The notes under the pieces are model-generated. The model was not told where the DNA came from. It was given only the letters and a program-made list of their open reading frames with translations, and ran no database searches. The translations under genes and the position numbers were made by a program. A stretch of 22,380 bases of DNA from JABIAL01 sp964645825 (GTDB taxonomy: Bacteria > Patescibacteriota > Patescibacteriia > UBA1558 > GWA2-36-10): positions 1 to 22,380 of the forward strand of contig CAZXZY010000012.1 in NCBI GenBank assembly GCA_964645825.1, in the 5' to 3' direction. Shown piece after piece: positions 13,206 to 21,619 of the stretch (within the stretch, counting starts at the first letter, position 1; every line of letters starts with the position of its first letter).

Positions 13206-14999
13206 GTGTTGGTTAAATTTTTATCTTTGTTAAAAATTAGTAAAAATAAAGTTTTTACCAATCCAACAGAAGATGTAAATCAAAAAATACTTTCTAAACT
13301 AAACACTAAGAGGCTACCTAGCTGGTCACAGCTAAAACAGCTACCAAAAATATTAGACAAACAAGAAAAGAGAAAATTATTGGCTGCTCTGGGCATTTTG
13401 ATTATTGGCATATTTGGATTACTAAACAATTTATATAGGCAAAACTCAGTTATTGCCGCCGACAATGGTGGTACCTACACCGAGGGATTAATTGGTTCAC
13501 CAAATTTAATTAATCCAATCTTAGCTACTTCAGATGTCGACCGAGATTTAGTCAGATTAATATTTGCTGGCTTGATGAAAACTGACGATAAAGGAAATAT
13601 AATTTTAGACTTAGCCAATAACTATACTGTAGACGCTGAACAAAAAATCTATACTTTTGAATTACGTTCAGATATTTATTGGCATGATGGCGAGCCAATA
13701 ACTGCTGACGATATCATCTTTACCATAAATCGCATCAAAAATCCTGAGTTCAAAAGCCCTTTGAAAAATAGTTTTAACGGTATTAATGTCACTAGAATTA
13801 ATGACAAAACTATTCAATTTGCTTTAGCTGAACCATTTGCTCCTTTCTTGTCTATCCTAACCGTAGGCATCTTACCAGAGCATTTATGGTATAGCATACC
13901 TGTTTTTGGTGCGGACTTAGCCGAATTAAATAAAAAACCAATCGGCTCTGGCCCTTATACTTTCAAATCTTTGGTCAAAGACACAAATGGCAATATTAAA
14001 AATTATACTTTAGCAGCTTTTGAAGGCTATCATTTTAATAGACCCTATATTAATGAATTAATCTTTAAATTCTACCCTGATTTTGATATTGCAGCAGCAG
14101 CCTTACAGAATAAAAACGTAGATGGCTTGATCTATTTACCACAAAGCTATAAATCAGAAATCAAAAATAAAAATGTAGTTATCAAAAATCTACAATCCCC
14201 TCAATACACTGCCTTATTTTTTAATCCCAATAAAAATACTCAATTAAACAATGCTAATTTCAGAAAAGCTTTAGCATTTGGTGTAGATAAACAAAGAATC
14301 TTGACCGAGGCTATCAACAATGACGGACAGGTTATCCACTCACCTATCTTGCCTGGTAGTTTGGGTTATGATTCTGAGATGACAGACGTAAATTATAATC
14401 TAGAAGAAGCTAAAACTATTCTTGATACATTGGGCTGGAAAGAAAATGAAGAAAGTGATTGGCGACAGAAAGATGAGGCTGATCTAACTGTCAAATTAAC
14501 TACTGTTGATCAAGCAGAAAATATAAAAACTGCTTCAATCATCAAAGATGCTTGGGAGTCTATCGGCATCAAAACTGAATTAGAAATTATTTCCAAAAAT
14601 AAAATCCGTCACGATGTAATTGAGTCAAGAAATTATGAAATATTAATATTTGGAGAAATAATGAACGAAAGTTCTGGTCCTTATCCATTTTGGCATTCTA
14701 GCCAAACCAAGCATCCAGGACTTAACTTGAGCATTTTAACTAACAAAGATATCAACGCTGCTTTAGAAGATATTCGTCAAGCTAAAAATGACGTAGTTAA
14801 GCAAGAGGCTCTAACAAAATTTCAAGAAAAATTATTAGAACAGCACTTTGCTGTATTCTTATATAATCCCACTTATACTTATCCAGTTGGTCACAAACTA
14901 CGAGGCTTAGATGATCTAAATTTTGTAAACGTGCCAGCTGATCGTTTCTCTAATATTCACTCTTGGTTTTTGAATACAAAGAGAACATTATCTAAATAA
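13206..14999 (+). CDS. Membrane-anchored extracellular solute-binding protein, family 5
   Basis: This 597-residue protein has a basic cytoplasmic N-terminus of about 57 residues, a single transmembrane helix (about 58-76, LLAALGILIIGIFGLL) and then a full SBP_bac_5 (oligopeptide/dipeptide binding) domain. Family landmarks are LIFAGLMKTDDKG, YTFELRSDIYWHDGEPITADDI, PIGSGPYTF and FRKALAFGVDKQRI. Such proteins capture peptides or similar solutes for an ABC transporter. No permease or ATPase gene is in the window. The start is GTG at 13206 with no Shine-Dalgarno and no ATG in reach upstream, so the exact N-terminus is uncertain. The long cytoplasmic tail replaces the usual lipoprotein signal. RNase J follows 43 bases later. 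Confidence 0.88.
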   Translation: MLVKFLSLLKISKNKVFTNPTEDVNQKILSKLNTKRLPSWSQLKQLPKILDKQEKRKLLAALGILIIGIFGLLNNLYRQNSVIAADNGGTYTEGLIGSPNLINPILATSDVDRDLVRLIFAGLMKTDDKGNIILDLANNYTVDAEQKIYTFELRSDIYWHDGEPITADDIIFTINRIKNPEFKSPLKNSFNGINVTRINDKTIQFALAEPFAPFLSILTVGILPEHLWYSIPVFGADLAELNKKPIGSGPYTFKSLVKDTNGNIKNYTLAAFEGYHFNRPYINELIFKFYPDFDIAAAALQNKNVDGLIYLPQSYKSEIKNKNVVIKNLQSPQYTALFFNPNKNTQLNNANFRKALAFGVDKQRILTEAINNDGQVIHSPILPGSLGYDSEMTDVNYNLEEAKTILDTLGWKENEESDWRQKDEADLTVKLTTVDQAENIKTASIIKDAWESIGIKTELEIISKNKIRHDVIESRNYEILIFGEIMNESSGPYPFWHSSQTKHPGLNLSILTNKDINAALEDIRQAKNDVVKQEALTKFQEKLLEQHFAVFLYNPTYTYPVGHKLRGLDDLNFVNVPADRFSNIHSWFLNTKRTLSK

Positions 15000-15004
15000 C
15001 ATTA

Positions 15005-15027
15005 CAGACTTAAACTAAAAAAGTCTG
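15005..15027 (+). other. Hairpin between the solute-binding protein and RNase J genes
   Basis: CAGACTT and AAGTCTG form a 7-bp stem with a 9-base loop, 5 bases past the stop codon. It is followed by A-rich rather than T-rich sequence, so it is not a standard terminator. It may protect or process the mRNA end ahead of the RNase J gene. Confidence 0.4.
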
Positions 15028-15042
15028 ACTAAAAAATTTAAT

Positions 15043-16998
15043 ATGAAACAAATGAAAGATACGACTGATGAACTTTTAGGCAGTACTCCTGTCCAACGAA
15101 AGAAATCAAACACTCCTCGCTCTACCGCACCTAGACCAGGGAACAAACGTAAAAAATTTAACAAACCAGGTGCTAAAATAAATAATAAAACAAAACCTAC
15201 TCAAGGCCGTGTAGTAAAAACAACAACATCGCCTCGACCAGCTAAACAAAATCAAAGAACTAAGCGTGCTCCTGCTCGCAAGCCCATGGCTAAACCCATG
15301 ACCACTAAGCCCATTATTATGGGTAGTAATAAAGGTAAATTAAGAATCATACCTCTAGGTGGTTGCGAAGAAGTGGGCCGCAACATGACTGTCTTTGAAT
15401 ATGAAAATGACATTGTCATTTTAGATATGGGCATGGGCTTTCCAGAAGAAGATATGCCGGGCATCGATTATGTAATTCCTAATACTGCTTATCTTAAAGG
15501 TAAAGAAAAAAATATCAAAGCAGTTATTTTTTCTCATGGTCATTTAGACCACATTGGAGCTGCTCCTATTTTATTAGAAAAATTAGGTTACCCTCTAGTA
15601 ATCGGGCGTCCACTGACTCTTTCCATGATCAAACATAAAATGGAAGATTATAAAAAAGGTAGCGCCCAAAAATTAAAAAGTCTAGTCATCAAAGACTTAA
15701 AAAATACTTTTAAACTCGGTAAATTGACTAGCAAATTTTTTCAAATGGAACACTCTATTATGGACGCTGTCGGCGTCATATTGGAAACTCCAGTTAACAC
15801 CGTAATTCATCCAGGTGACTGGACTCTAGAAAGAGATAAAAATAATAAACCAATTCTAGACTATTCGCACTTGGCCAAAATAAAAGGACCAACTACTTTG
15901 ATGCTAGAAAGTCTAGGTTCTATCGATGTGCGACCATCTGCTTCCCAAGACAAAATGAAAAATAACATTGTTAAGCTTATAACCGAAGCCCCTGGTCGTG
16001 TTATTATAGGTACTTTTTCTTCACAAATAGAAAGAGTTGGTTGGATCATTGAACAAGCTGAAAAATTAGGCAAGAAAGTAGCTTTGGATGGCTATAGCAT
16101 GAAGATGAATGTAGAGCTAGCCAAAGAACATGGCTATATCAAAGCCAAGCCTCATACCTTTATCAAAGTTGATCAGATTAATAATTATCCAGACAATAAA
16201 CTAGTAATCATTGCTACCGGATCTCAAGGAGAAGGTAATGCTGTGCTATCACGCTTGATTGCTGGCGATCATCGTCACATTCAAATCAAAAAAAGTGACA
16301 CCATAGTTTTGTCATCTTCTATCATTCCAGGTAATGAAAATACCATTCAGAGACTAAAAGATGGACTATATAGACAATGTGATAATATTATTCATGGTGA
16401 ACTAATGGACATTCATGTATCTGGCCATGGCAATAGATACGACATTGAACATATGATCAAGACAATTAAGCCTGATTATTATATGCCGGTCTATGCTTAT
16501 CACTACATGTTAAAAGAATCCAGAAAGCTTGCTTTGGGAGTAGGCATGAAAGACAGGAATATTTTTGTGCCAGATAATGGCTCAGTTATAGAGGCTGATA
16601 AAAAAGGCGTGTTTATGACAAAACATAAAGTACCGACTGATTATATTTTTGTAGATGGTCTAGGTATCGGTGATGTTTCTCACGTAGTATTACGTGATCG
16701 TAAAATGATGGCTGATGATGGCATGGTGGTAGTGATTGCCACTGTAGCTAGAAAGAGCGGTAAGCTTGTCAGCTCTCCTGATATCATTTCACGTGGCTTT
16801 ATCTACATGAAAGAAAATAAAGAACTAGTAGAAAGTATGCGTAGCAAAATAAAGAAAATTGTTAACGATGCTAACAAGACTCAAATCGCTACTGATGATA
16901 GTTTTATCAAAAATAAACTACGAAATGATTTGGGACAATTTATTTTCCAAAAAACCGAAAGACGACCGATGGTCTTACCGGTGGTTATTGAAGTATAA
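15043..16998 (+). CDS. RNase J family ribonuclease with basic N-terminal extension
   Basis: RNase J proteins are metallo-beta-lactamase/beta-CASP nucleases that mature and degrade RNA. This 651-residue copy has about 95 extra N-terminal residues rich in Lys, Arg, Pro and Thr, likely disordered and RNA-binding. It then has SHGHLDH (H165, H167, D169, H170), MEHSI (H237), HPGDW (D259), ATGSQGE and HVSGHG (H462), all family landmarks. In the last metal-ligand position, where relatives have PIHGEYRML, this protein reads PVYAYHYML, so the His is a Tyr at 484. A second ATG three codons in is equally usable. There is no Shine-Dalgarno. It ends in a strong terminator and may be cotranscribed with the solute-binding protein. 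Confidence 0.9.
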   Translation: MKQMKDTTDELLGSTPVQRKKSNTPRSTAPRPGNKRKKFNKPGAKINNKTKPTQGRVVKTTTSPRPAKQNQRTKRAPARKPMAKPMTTKPIIMGSNKGKLRIIPLGGCEEVGRNMTVFEYENDIVILDMGMGFPEEDMPGIDYVIPNTAYLKGKEKNIKAVIFSHGHLDHIGAAPILLEKLGYPLVIGRPLTLSMIKHKMEDYKKGSAQKLKSLVIKDLKNTFKLGKLTSKFFQMEHSIMDAVGVILETPVNTVIHPGDWTLERDKNNKPILDYSHLAKIKGPTTLMLESLGSIDVRPSASQDKMKNNIVKLITEAPGRVIIGTFSSQIERVGWIIEQAEKLGKKVALDGYSMKMNVELAKEHGYIKAKPHTFIKVDQINNYPDNKLVIIATGSQGEGNAVLSRLIAGDHRHIQIKKSDTIVLSSSIIPGNENTIQRLKDGLYRQCDNIIHGELMDIHVSGHGNRYDIEHMIKTIKPDYYMPVYAYHYMLKESRKLALGVGMKDRNIFVPDNGSVIEADKKGVFMTKHKVPTDYIFVDGLGIGDVSHVVLRDRKMMADDGMVVVIATVARKSGKLVSSPDIISRGFIYMKENKELVESMRSKIKKIVNDANKTQIATDDSFIKNKLRNDLGQFIFQKTERRPMVLPVVIEV

Positions 16999-17008
16999 AT
17001 ATCACTAA

Positions 17009-17036
17009 AAACCCTGAGTCTAGCTCAGGGTTTTTA
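17009..17036 (+). terminator. Terminator of the RNase J gene
   Basis: AAACCCTGAG (17009-17018) and CTCAGGGTTT (17024-17033) form a perfect 10-bp stem with a 5-base loop, ending in TTTTT. It lies 10 bases past the stop codon. Confidence 0.92.
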
Positions 17037-17038
17037 TA

Positions 17039-17067
17039 TTGACCATAGGGCTATCTTAGATTACAAT
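17039..17067 (+). promoter_or_regulatory. trpS promoter
   Basis: TTGACC (17039-17044), a 17-base spacer and TACAAT (17062-17067), starting just after the terminator's T-run. The transcript start at about 17074 leaves a 16-base leader. No tryptophan-rich leader or T-box is present. Confidence 0.7.
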
Positions 17068-17089
17068 TAAACTACTAATATTAAAAAAT

Positions 17090-18040
17090 ATGAAAAGACT
17101 AGTTTCTGGCATCAAGCCAACGGGTAACCTACATTTAGGTAACTATTTAGGGGCTATCAAAAATTGGGTAGAATTACAAAAGGAATATGAGTGTTTCTTT
17201 TTTATTGCTGATTTACATGCTTTAACTATCGAAATTGACCCTCGTGACCTCAAACAACAAACACATGAATTGATTATTGATTTATTGGCCTTGGGTATTA
17301 ATCCAAAAAAAACCACCTTCTTCCGTCAATCAGACATTATTGGCCACGCAGAACTTGGCTGGATTTTTAATTGTCTAATGCCGGTAGCTGAACTCAATCG
17401 CATGACTCAATTTAAAGATGAGTCACAAAAAAATATTAACAATATTAATGCTGGATTATTGACTTACCCTAGCTTACAAGCAGCTGATATTTTAATCTAT
17501 AAAGGCGATGTAGTTCCAGTTGGTAAAGATCAATTACAACATCTAGAATTGACCAGAATAGCCGCCAGAAAATTTAATAATCGTTACAAAAGATATTTCT
17601 CGGAAATAAAACCAATTCTCTCCCCTGCCCAACGTCTAATGTCGCTAAATAATTCTGAAAAGAAAATGAGTAAATCACTTGGCCCGGCTAGCTATATTGC
17701 TATACGTGATAACGAAGAAACCGTAGTTCATAAAATAAAAAAAGCCGTCACTGATGAGGCGGGTGTAAAAAATCTATTAGAACTTTATTCTTACTTTGGT
17801 AAAAAAAGTAAGCATCAAAAAATGGAAAAAGCCAATGCTGCCGGCAAGCTCATGAATAGTGAGCTCAAAGAAGAATTAACGTTAGAAATATTAAAATTTT
17901 TAAAACCTATTCAAATTAAGATCGCTCAATATGAAGCTATGCCACAGAAAGTAGATAAAATAATAAAAAACGGAGCGAAGAAAGCTCAGAAAATAGCAGA
18001 TAAAAATTTAGCTGAAATAAAAAAAATAATTGGTTTTTAA
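17090..18040 (+). CDS. trpS: Tryptophan--tRNA ligase
   Basis: This 316-residue class I aminoacyl-tRNA synthetase charges tRNA-Trp using ATP. The signature SGIKPTGNLHLGNYLGA (6-22) carries the HIGH-type motif (LHLG). FFIADLHALT (37-46), PVGKDQLQHLELTR (143-156) and KMSKS (192-196) are all in place. It is slightly shorter than the usual 325-335 residues but complete. It has its own promoter and no Shine-Dalgarno. Its stop codon overlaps the stop of the convergent epimerase gene, and the last codons form half of a shared terminator hairpin. Confidence 0.97.
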   Translation: MKRLVSGIKPTGNLHLGNYLGAIKNWVELQKEYECFFFIADLHALTIEIDPRDLKQQTHELIIDLLALGINPKKTTFFRQSDIIGHAELGWIFNCLMPVAELNRMTQFKDESQKNINNINAGLLTYPSLQAADILIYKGDVVPVGKDQLQHLELTRIAARKFNNRYKRYFSEIKPILSPAQRLMSLNNSEKKMSKSLGPASYIAIRDNEETVVHKIKKAVTDEAGVKNLLELYSYFGKKSKHQKMEKANAAGKLMNSELKEELTLEILKFLKPIQIKIAQYEAMPQKVDKIIKNGAKKAQKIADKNLAEIKKIIGF

Positions 18041-18056
18041 TACCAATTATTTTTTT
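18020..18056. terminator. Bidirectional terminator spanning both convergent stop codons
   Basis: The arms at 18020-18034 and 18042-18056 form a 15-bp perfect stem (core AATAATTGGT with ACCAATTATT) around a 7-base loop. Both strands have A-tracts before and T-tracts after the stem. Both stop codons (18038-18040 for trpS, 18037-18039 on the minus strand) lie in the loop, so each arm also encodes the C-terminal codons of one of the genes. Confidence 0.75.
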
Positions 18057-18990
18057 CTTTAAAATATTTATAAGTCTCCGTCAAGCCTTGCTCTAGGTTT
18101 GTTTTGGTTTCCCAATCTAGAAGTCGCTTAGCTTTGGCTGTATCGGCATAAGTCTTTGAAACATCTCCAGCCTGTTCACCGATGTGTTGCCGCTTGGCCT
18201 GCTTACCGATTACCTTTTCAAAAGTCTCAATGAAATCCATTAGCTTGACTGGACTTGAACCTCCTAAATTAATCACTTCATAACCAAGATCTTTGTCTGC
18301 TGCTGACAAAATACCTCTGACAATATCGTGCACAAAGGTATAATCACGCAAACTAGAACCATCGCCATAGACTGTAATCGTATCATTATTCATCATGGCT
18401 TTGATAAATTTGTAGGTAGCCTGATCTGGCCTAGCCTTGGGGCCATAGACATTAAAAAAACGTAAAGCGGTAAAATTAAAACCATACAAAGTGTGATAGG
18501 TGTAACCTAAAAGTTCGCCTGCTTTTTTAGTAGCCGCATAAGGACTAATTGGTTTGATCTCATCATCTTCATGGAAAGGCACATCATTTCTCTCACCATA
18601 GACAGAAGATGATGAGGCAAAGACAAAATTCTTTACATTATAGAGCTGAGCGAGTTCCAATAAATTAACCGTGCCGTTGACATTGGCCAAAGTATAAAGC
18701 CGTGGATCCTCAATAGAATGACGAACTCCCGCTCGAGCTGCTAAATGAATAATTTTATCAATTCCTTCTTTATCAAAAATATCGGTCAATTTGGTAAAAT
18801 TAGTAATATCAATTTTATAAAACACAAAATTATCATTCACCAATAATTCGGCAACATTGTCACCTTTGATTCTAGTATCATAATAATTATTGAGATTGTC
18901 GACACCGACAACCTGATGGCCTTCATTTAATAATCTTTGTGAGACATGACTACCAATAAAACCAGCACATCCAGTAACTAAATATTTCAT
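18037..18990 (-). CDS. NAD-dependent UDP-sugar epimerase (UDP-glucuronate 4-epimerase-like)
   Basis: This 317-residue extended short-chain dehydrogenase inverts the sugar 4-position of a UDP-hexose or UDP-uronate through a keto intermediate. The Rossmann motif TGCAGFIG (6-13), SSSSVYG (126-132) and the catalytic Y151-x3-K155 (SPYAATKKAGE) are intact. GVDNLNNYYDTR (29-40) and HLAARAGVRHSIEDP (82-96) resemble UDP-glucuronate 4-epimerases more than classic GalE, but substrate cannot be settled by reading. Its ATG overlaps the TGA of the preceding dehydrogenase (ATGA), with AGGAAAAA before it, so translation is coupled. Last gene of the five-gene run. Confidence 0.88.
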   Translation of the reverse strand: MKYLVTGCAGFIGSHVSQRLLNEGHQVVGVDNLNNYYDTRIKGDNVAELLVNDNFVFYKIDITNFTKLTDIFDKEGIDKIIHLAARAGVRHSIEDPRLYTLANVNGTVNLLELAQLYNVKNFVFASSSSVYGERNDVPFHEDDEIKPISPYAATKKAGELLGYTYHTLYGFNFTALRFFNVYGPKARPDQATYKFIKAMMNNDTITVYGDGSSLRDYTFVHDIVRGILSAADKDLGYEVINLGGSSPVKLMDFIETFEKVIGKQAKRQHIGEQAGDVSKTYADTAKAKRLLDWETKTNLEQGLTETYKYFKEKNNWY

Positions 18991-20051
18991 TTTTTCCTAA
19001 TAATGACCTGGTTGGTCAACTTCTGTTTATTGTGCCACTTTACAATGTTTTCTATAGTTGTGTCAAGGATACGCTGCAATGCCTCTTTACTGTTAAAAGC
19101 ATTATGAGGAGTGACTACGACCTGACTGGAATTAATCAACACATGTTGCTCAACAATAGTTTTGAGCCATTCTTTATCTTGTTTTGGTTTACCGCTAAAC
19201 TTTGGCGTTACCAATTCACGCTCTTCTTTAAACACATATTTTTCAGCTTCCAATACATCTAAGCCAACACCTGATAAACGTCCATCATGTAAGGCCTCTA
19301 CCAAGGCTGTCGTGTCTATTAATCCACCACGAGCAGTGTTTACTAAAATAGCACCCGCTTGGATTAGCTTAATATTTTTACAATTAATCAAATGATGGGT
19401 GTGTTTATTATAAGGAGCGTGTAAACTTATAACTTGAGATTTTTTTAATAAGCTATCTAGTGTTGCATATTTAAAACCAAGTTTTTTAGCTAGCCTTGGA
19501 TCTTGATTTGGATCAGAAACTAAAACTTCCATGCCAAAACCACGAGCAATTCGGACAACGTGCTGACCAATATGTCCTCCACCAATAATACCAATAGTCT
19601 TTCCTTGCAAATCAAAACCTTGCAGGCCATCTAAACGAAAATCACCACGCATCGTTCTTTCATGAGAAAGGTGAATGTTGCGAGACAAAGATAATATTAA
19701 AGCAAAAGCATGTTCGGCCACAGTATTCTCTCCATAAAAAGGAACATTGGTAACTTTAATTTTATTTTTATCCGTTTCTTTCAAATCAATATGATCAAAA
19801 CCAGTAGAACGGGTAGTTACTAATTTTAATTCTGGCAGACAGCACAAAATGTCTTTGTCTACTTTGGAATAAATAAAAGGAGAAAGGACGGCTAACTTTT
19901 TTAGTTGCTTTAAATCTTTTTTATCAACCTCTCCTTCAAAGAAACGAAGATTGAAGCCTTTGAGATTATTTTTGATGTACTCTTGTTCCCAAGGCTCGAT
20001 TTCAAAAAAAGCTACCTCTGGTTTAGAATTGTTAGTTTTTTTCTTTGGCAT
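18987..20051 (-). CDS. D-isomer-specific 2-hydroxyacid dehydrogenase (D-lactate dehydrogenase-like)
   Basis: This 354-residue NAD-dependent dehydrogenase interconverts a 2-keto acid and a D-2-hydroxy acid. It shows RSTGFDHIDL (81-90), NVPFYGENTVAEHAFALIL (102-120), the dinucleotide site GGGHIG (157-162), NTARGGLID with catalytic Arg241, a Glu at 268/270 in LDVLEAE, and the catalytic His316 in TPHNAF. The long loop between the Glu and the His (about 270-310) resembles D-lactate dehydrogenases, which fits a fermentative organism. Substrate is not proven. It sits 5 bases after murI and is coupled to the epimerase. Confidence 0.88.
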   Translation of the reverse strand: MPKKKTNNSKPEVAFFEIEPWEQEYIKNNLKGFNLRFFEGEVDKKDLKQLKKLAVLSPFIYSKVDKDILCCLPELKLVTTRSTGFDHIDLKETDKNKIKVTNVPFYGENTVAEHAFALILSLSRNIHLSHERTMRGDFRLDGLQGFDLQGKTIGIIGGGHIGQHVVRIARGFGMEVLVSDPNQDPRLAKKLGFKYATLDSLLKKSQVISLHAPYNKHTHHLINCKNIKLIQAGAILVNTARGGLIDTTALVEALHDGRLSGVGLDVLEAEKYVFKEERELVTPKFSGKPKQDKEWLKTIVEQHVLINSSQVVVTPHNAFNSKEALQRILDTTIENIVKWHNKQKLTNQVIIRKK

Positions 20052-20056
20052 GGTTT

Positions 20057-20857
20057 TTATAATTTAATTTGTTGTGATTGTATTTTTTGACCTAAAAATT
20101 TTTCTGCTGCCTGATCAAATTTTTGACTATCACCTGTTGTCAAAAATGTTTTTTGTTGCTTAGTGGAAGTCTCACTGAATTCTGGATGACGATTGATATA
20201 GTCAGCTAATTTCTCAGCGATGATTTGTCCATTCTCAATTATTTTAACACGTTTCTTAAAAAAATTCTCTATCTGGTCATGAAAAAAAGAATAATGTGTA
20301 CAGCCTAAAATCAAAGTATCAAAGTCTTGCCCAACTAATGGTGCTAAATAATTAAACAAAATAGATTGTGACGACTCTGTTTTTTCTTTTGAATCTTCAA
20401 CCAAGGAAACTAATAACGGACAGGCTTGTTGAATCACTTGAATATTTTTATCTTGCTCTTGTAATTCTACCTGGTAAGCATTTGAGCTTATTGTGCTCTG
20501 CGTTCCTAAAACTGCGATGTTTTTATTTACACTTGCAGTCGCCGCTATTTCTGATAAAGGCCGGATAATACCTAAAACATTTTTACCAGGATACTTATTT
20601 GGTAAATACTCTTGTTGCAATTTACGTAGAGCTTCAGCCGACACTGTATTACAAGCCAAAATTATCAAACTACAACCTTGAGCAAATAAATAATCAACAG
20701 CTTGCTGAGTATATTGATAAATAATATCCTGACTCAAATCACCATAAGGGGCACGAGCATTGTCTCCCAAATAAATATAATCATAATTTGGTAAAGCCTT
20801 GGTAACTTCTTTGAAAACTGCTAAGCCACCCAGGCCTGAATCGAAAACTCCAATCAT
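20057..20857 (-). CDS. murI: Glutamate racemase
   Basis: This 266-residue cofactor-independent racemase makes D-glutamate for peptidoglycan stem peptides. It has FDSGLGG (5-11, with the catalytic-site Asp and Ser), the phosphate/amino-acid loop APYGD (36-40), and the two catalytic cysteines, C69 in ILACNT and C185 in LGCTHY. The length is normal. It lies 5 bases after the slipin gene and 5 before the dehydrogenase, within a tight operon. It implies the cell makes a peptidoglycan wall, in keeping with the secreted M23 peptidase elsewhere in the window. Confidence 0.95.
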   Translation of the reverse strand: MIGVFDSGLGGLAVFKEVTKALPNYDYIYLGDNARAPYGDLSQDIIYQYTQQAVDYLFAQGCSLIILACNTVSAEALRKLQQEYLPNKYPGKNVLGIIRPLSEIAATASVNKNIAVLGTQSTISSNAYQVELQEQDKNIQVIQQACPLLVSLVEDSKEKTESSQSILFNYLAPLVGQDFDTLILGCTHYSFFHDQIENFFKKRVKIIENGQIIAEKLADYINRHPEFSETSTKQQKTFLTTGDSQKFDQAAEKFLGQKIQSQQIKL

Positions 20858-20862
20858 TAGGA

Positions 20863-21609
20863 TTATTTTTCTTTATGTTTAGACATGCCTTCAAAAGCCC
20901 TTAAAATTTCTAGAGGCAAAGCAAGAACTACTGTATTTGATTGATCAGATGATAGATCATTGACTGACTGTAGAGTTCTTAGATGCAAAGCACCATCAGA
21001 TTTTGACAATGTGTCAGCAGCTTTAGCCATATTTTCAGCAGCTATTACCTCACCTTGAGCCTTGATAATAACTGCTCTCTTTTCTCTTTCCGCTTCAGCT
21101 TGTTTAGCAATGGTTCGTTGCATATCTTTTGGCAACTCTATGTGTTTCAAATCTACAGAAACTACTTTGATGCCCCAGGGATCAGTGGCACGATCTACAA
21201 TCTGTTGAATACGACTAGAGATCTCATCACGTTGGGTTAATAAGCCATCCAAATCTACCTCACCAACTACATCGCGCATGGTAGTTTGAGCTAATTGAGA
21301 AACAGCATAAGAAAAATTCTCTACTTCTAAAATTGCTTTTTCTGATGATTGAACTTTGTAGTATAAAACTGCATTCACATTTACAGAAACATTGTCTTTG
21401 GTAATTGCATCTTGATCTGGTACATCTACGGCTTTGACTCGAATGTCAACTTTTTGCATTTGTTGAATAATAGGAAAAATCAAGCGCCAACCCGGCTCTT
21501 TAGTTTTGGTATATTTACCAAATAAGAAAGTTACGCCACGTTGATACTGATTAATTTGGCGTATAGAAATAATAACAATGAACAAAATTACACCAATTAC
21601 ATACCACAT
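20863..21609 (-). CDS. Slipin (SPFH/Band 7 membrane protein)
   Basis: This 248-residue stomatin-like protein has one N-terminal membrane helix (2-17, WYVIGVILFIVIISIR). An SPFH domain (about 25-185) follows, including QYQRGVTFLFGKYTKTKEPGWR and LAQTTMRDVVGEVDLDGLL. Next come an Ala/Glu-rich coiled-coil stretch (KQAEAEREKRAVIIKAQGE) and a short C-terminal oligomerisation segment. Slipins form large rings that organise membrane microdomains. The NfeD-type partner protease often found beside them is not in the window. It lies 10 bases after the phosphomannomutase gene and 5 before murI. Confidence 0.92.
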   Translation of the reverse strand: MWYVIGVILFIVIISIRQINQYQRGVTFLFGKYTKTKEPGWRLIFPIIQQMQKVDIRVKAVDVPDQDAITKDNVSVNVNAVLYYKVQSSEKAILEVENFSYAVSQLAQTTMRDVVGEVDLDGLLTQRDEISSRIQQIVDRATDPWGIKVVSVDLKHIELPKDMQRTIAKQAEAEREKRAVIIKAQGEVIAAENMAKAADTLSKSDGALHLRTLQSVNDLSSDQSNTVVLALPLEILRAFEGMSKHKEK

Positions 21610-21619
21610 AATTTTATAA

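Noticed and set aside
12821..17054. ATAGCCCTAT (12821-12830) and its reverse complement ATAGGGCTAT (17045-17054), both touching a TTGAC box
   Set aside because: A single 10-mer pair in AT-rich DNA is expected by chance. One copy contains the uvrC stop codon, and no other promoter in the window has it.
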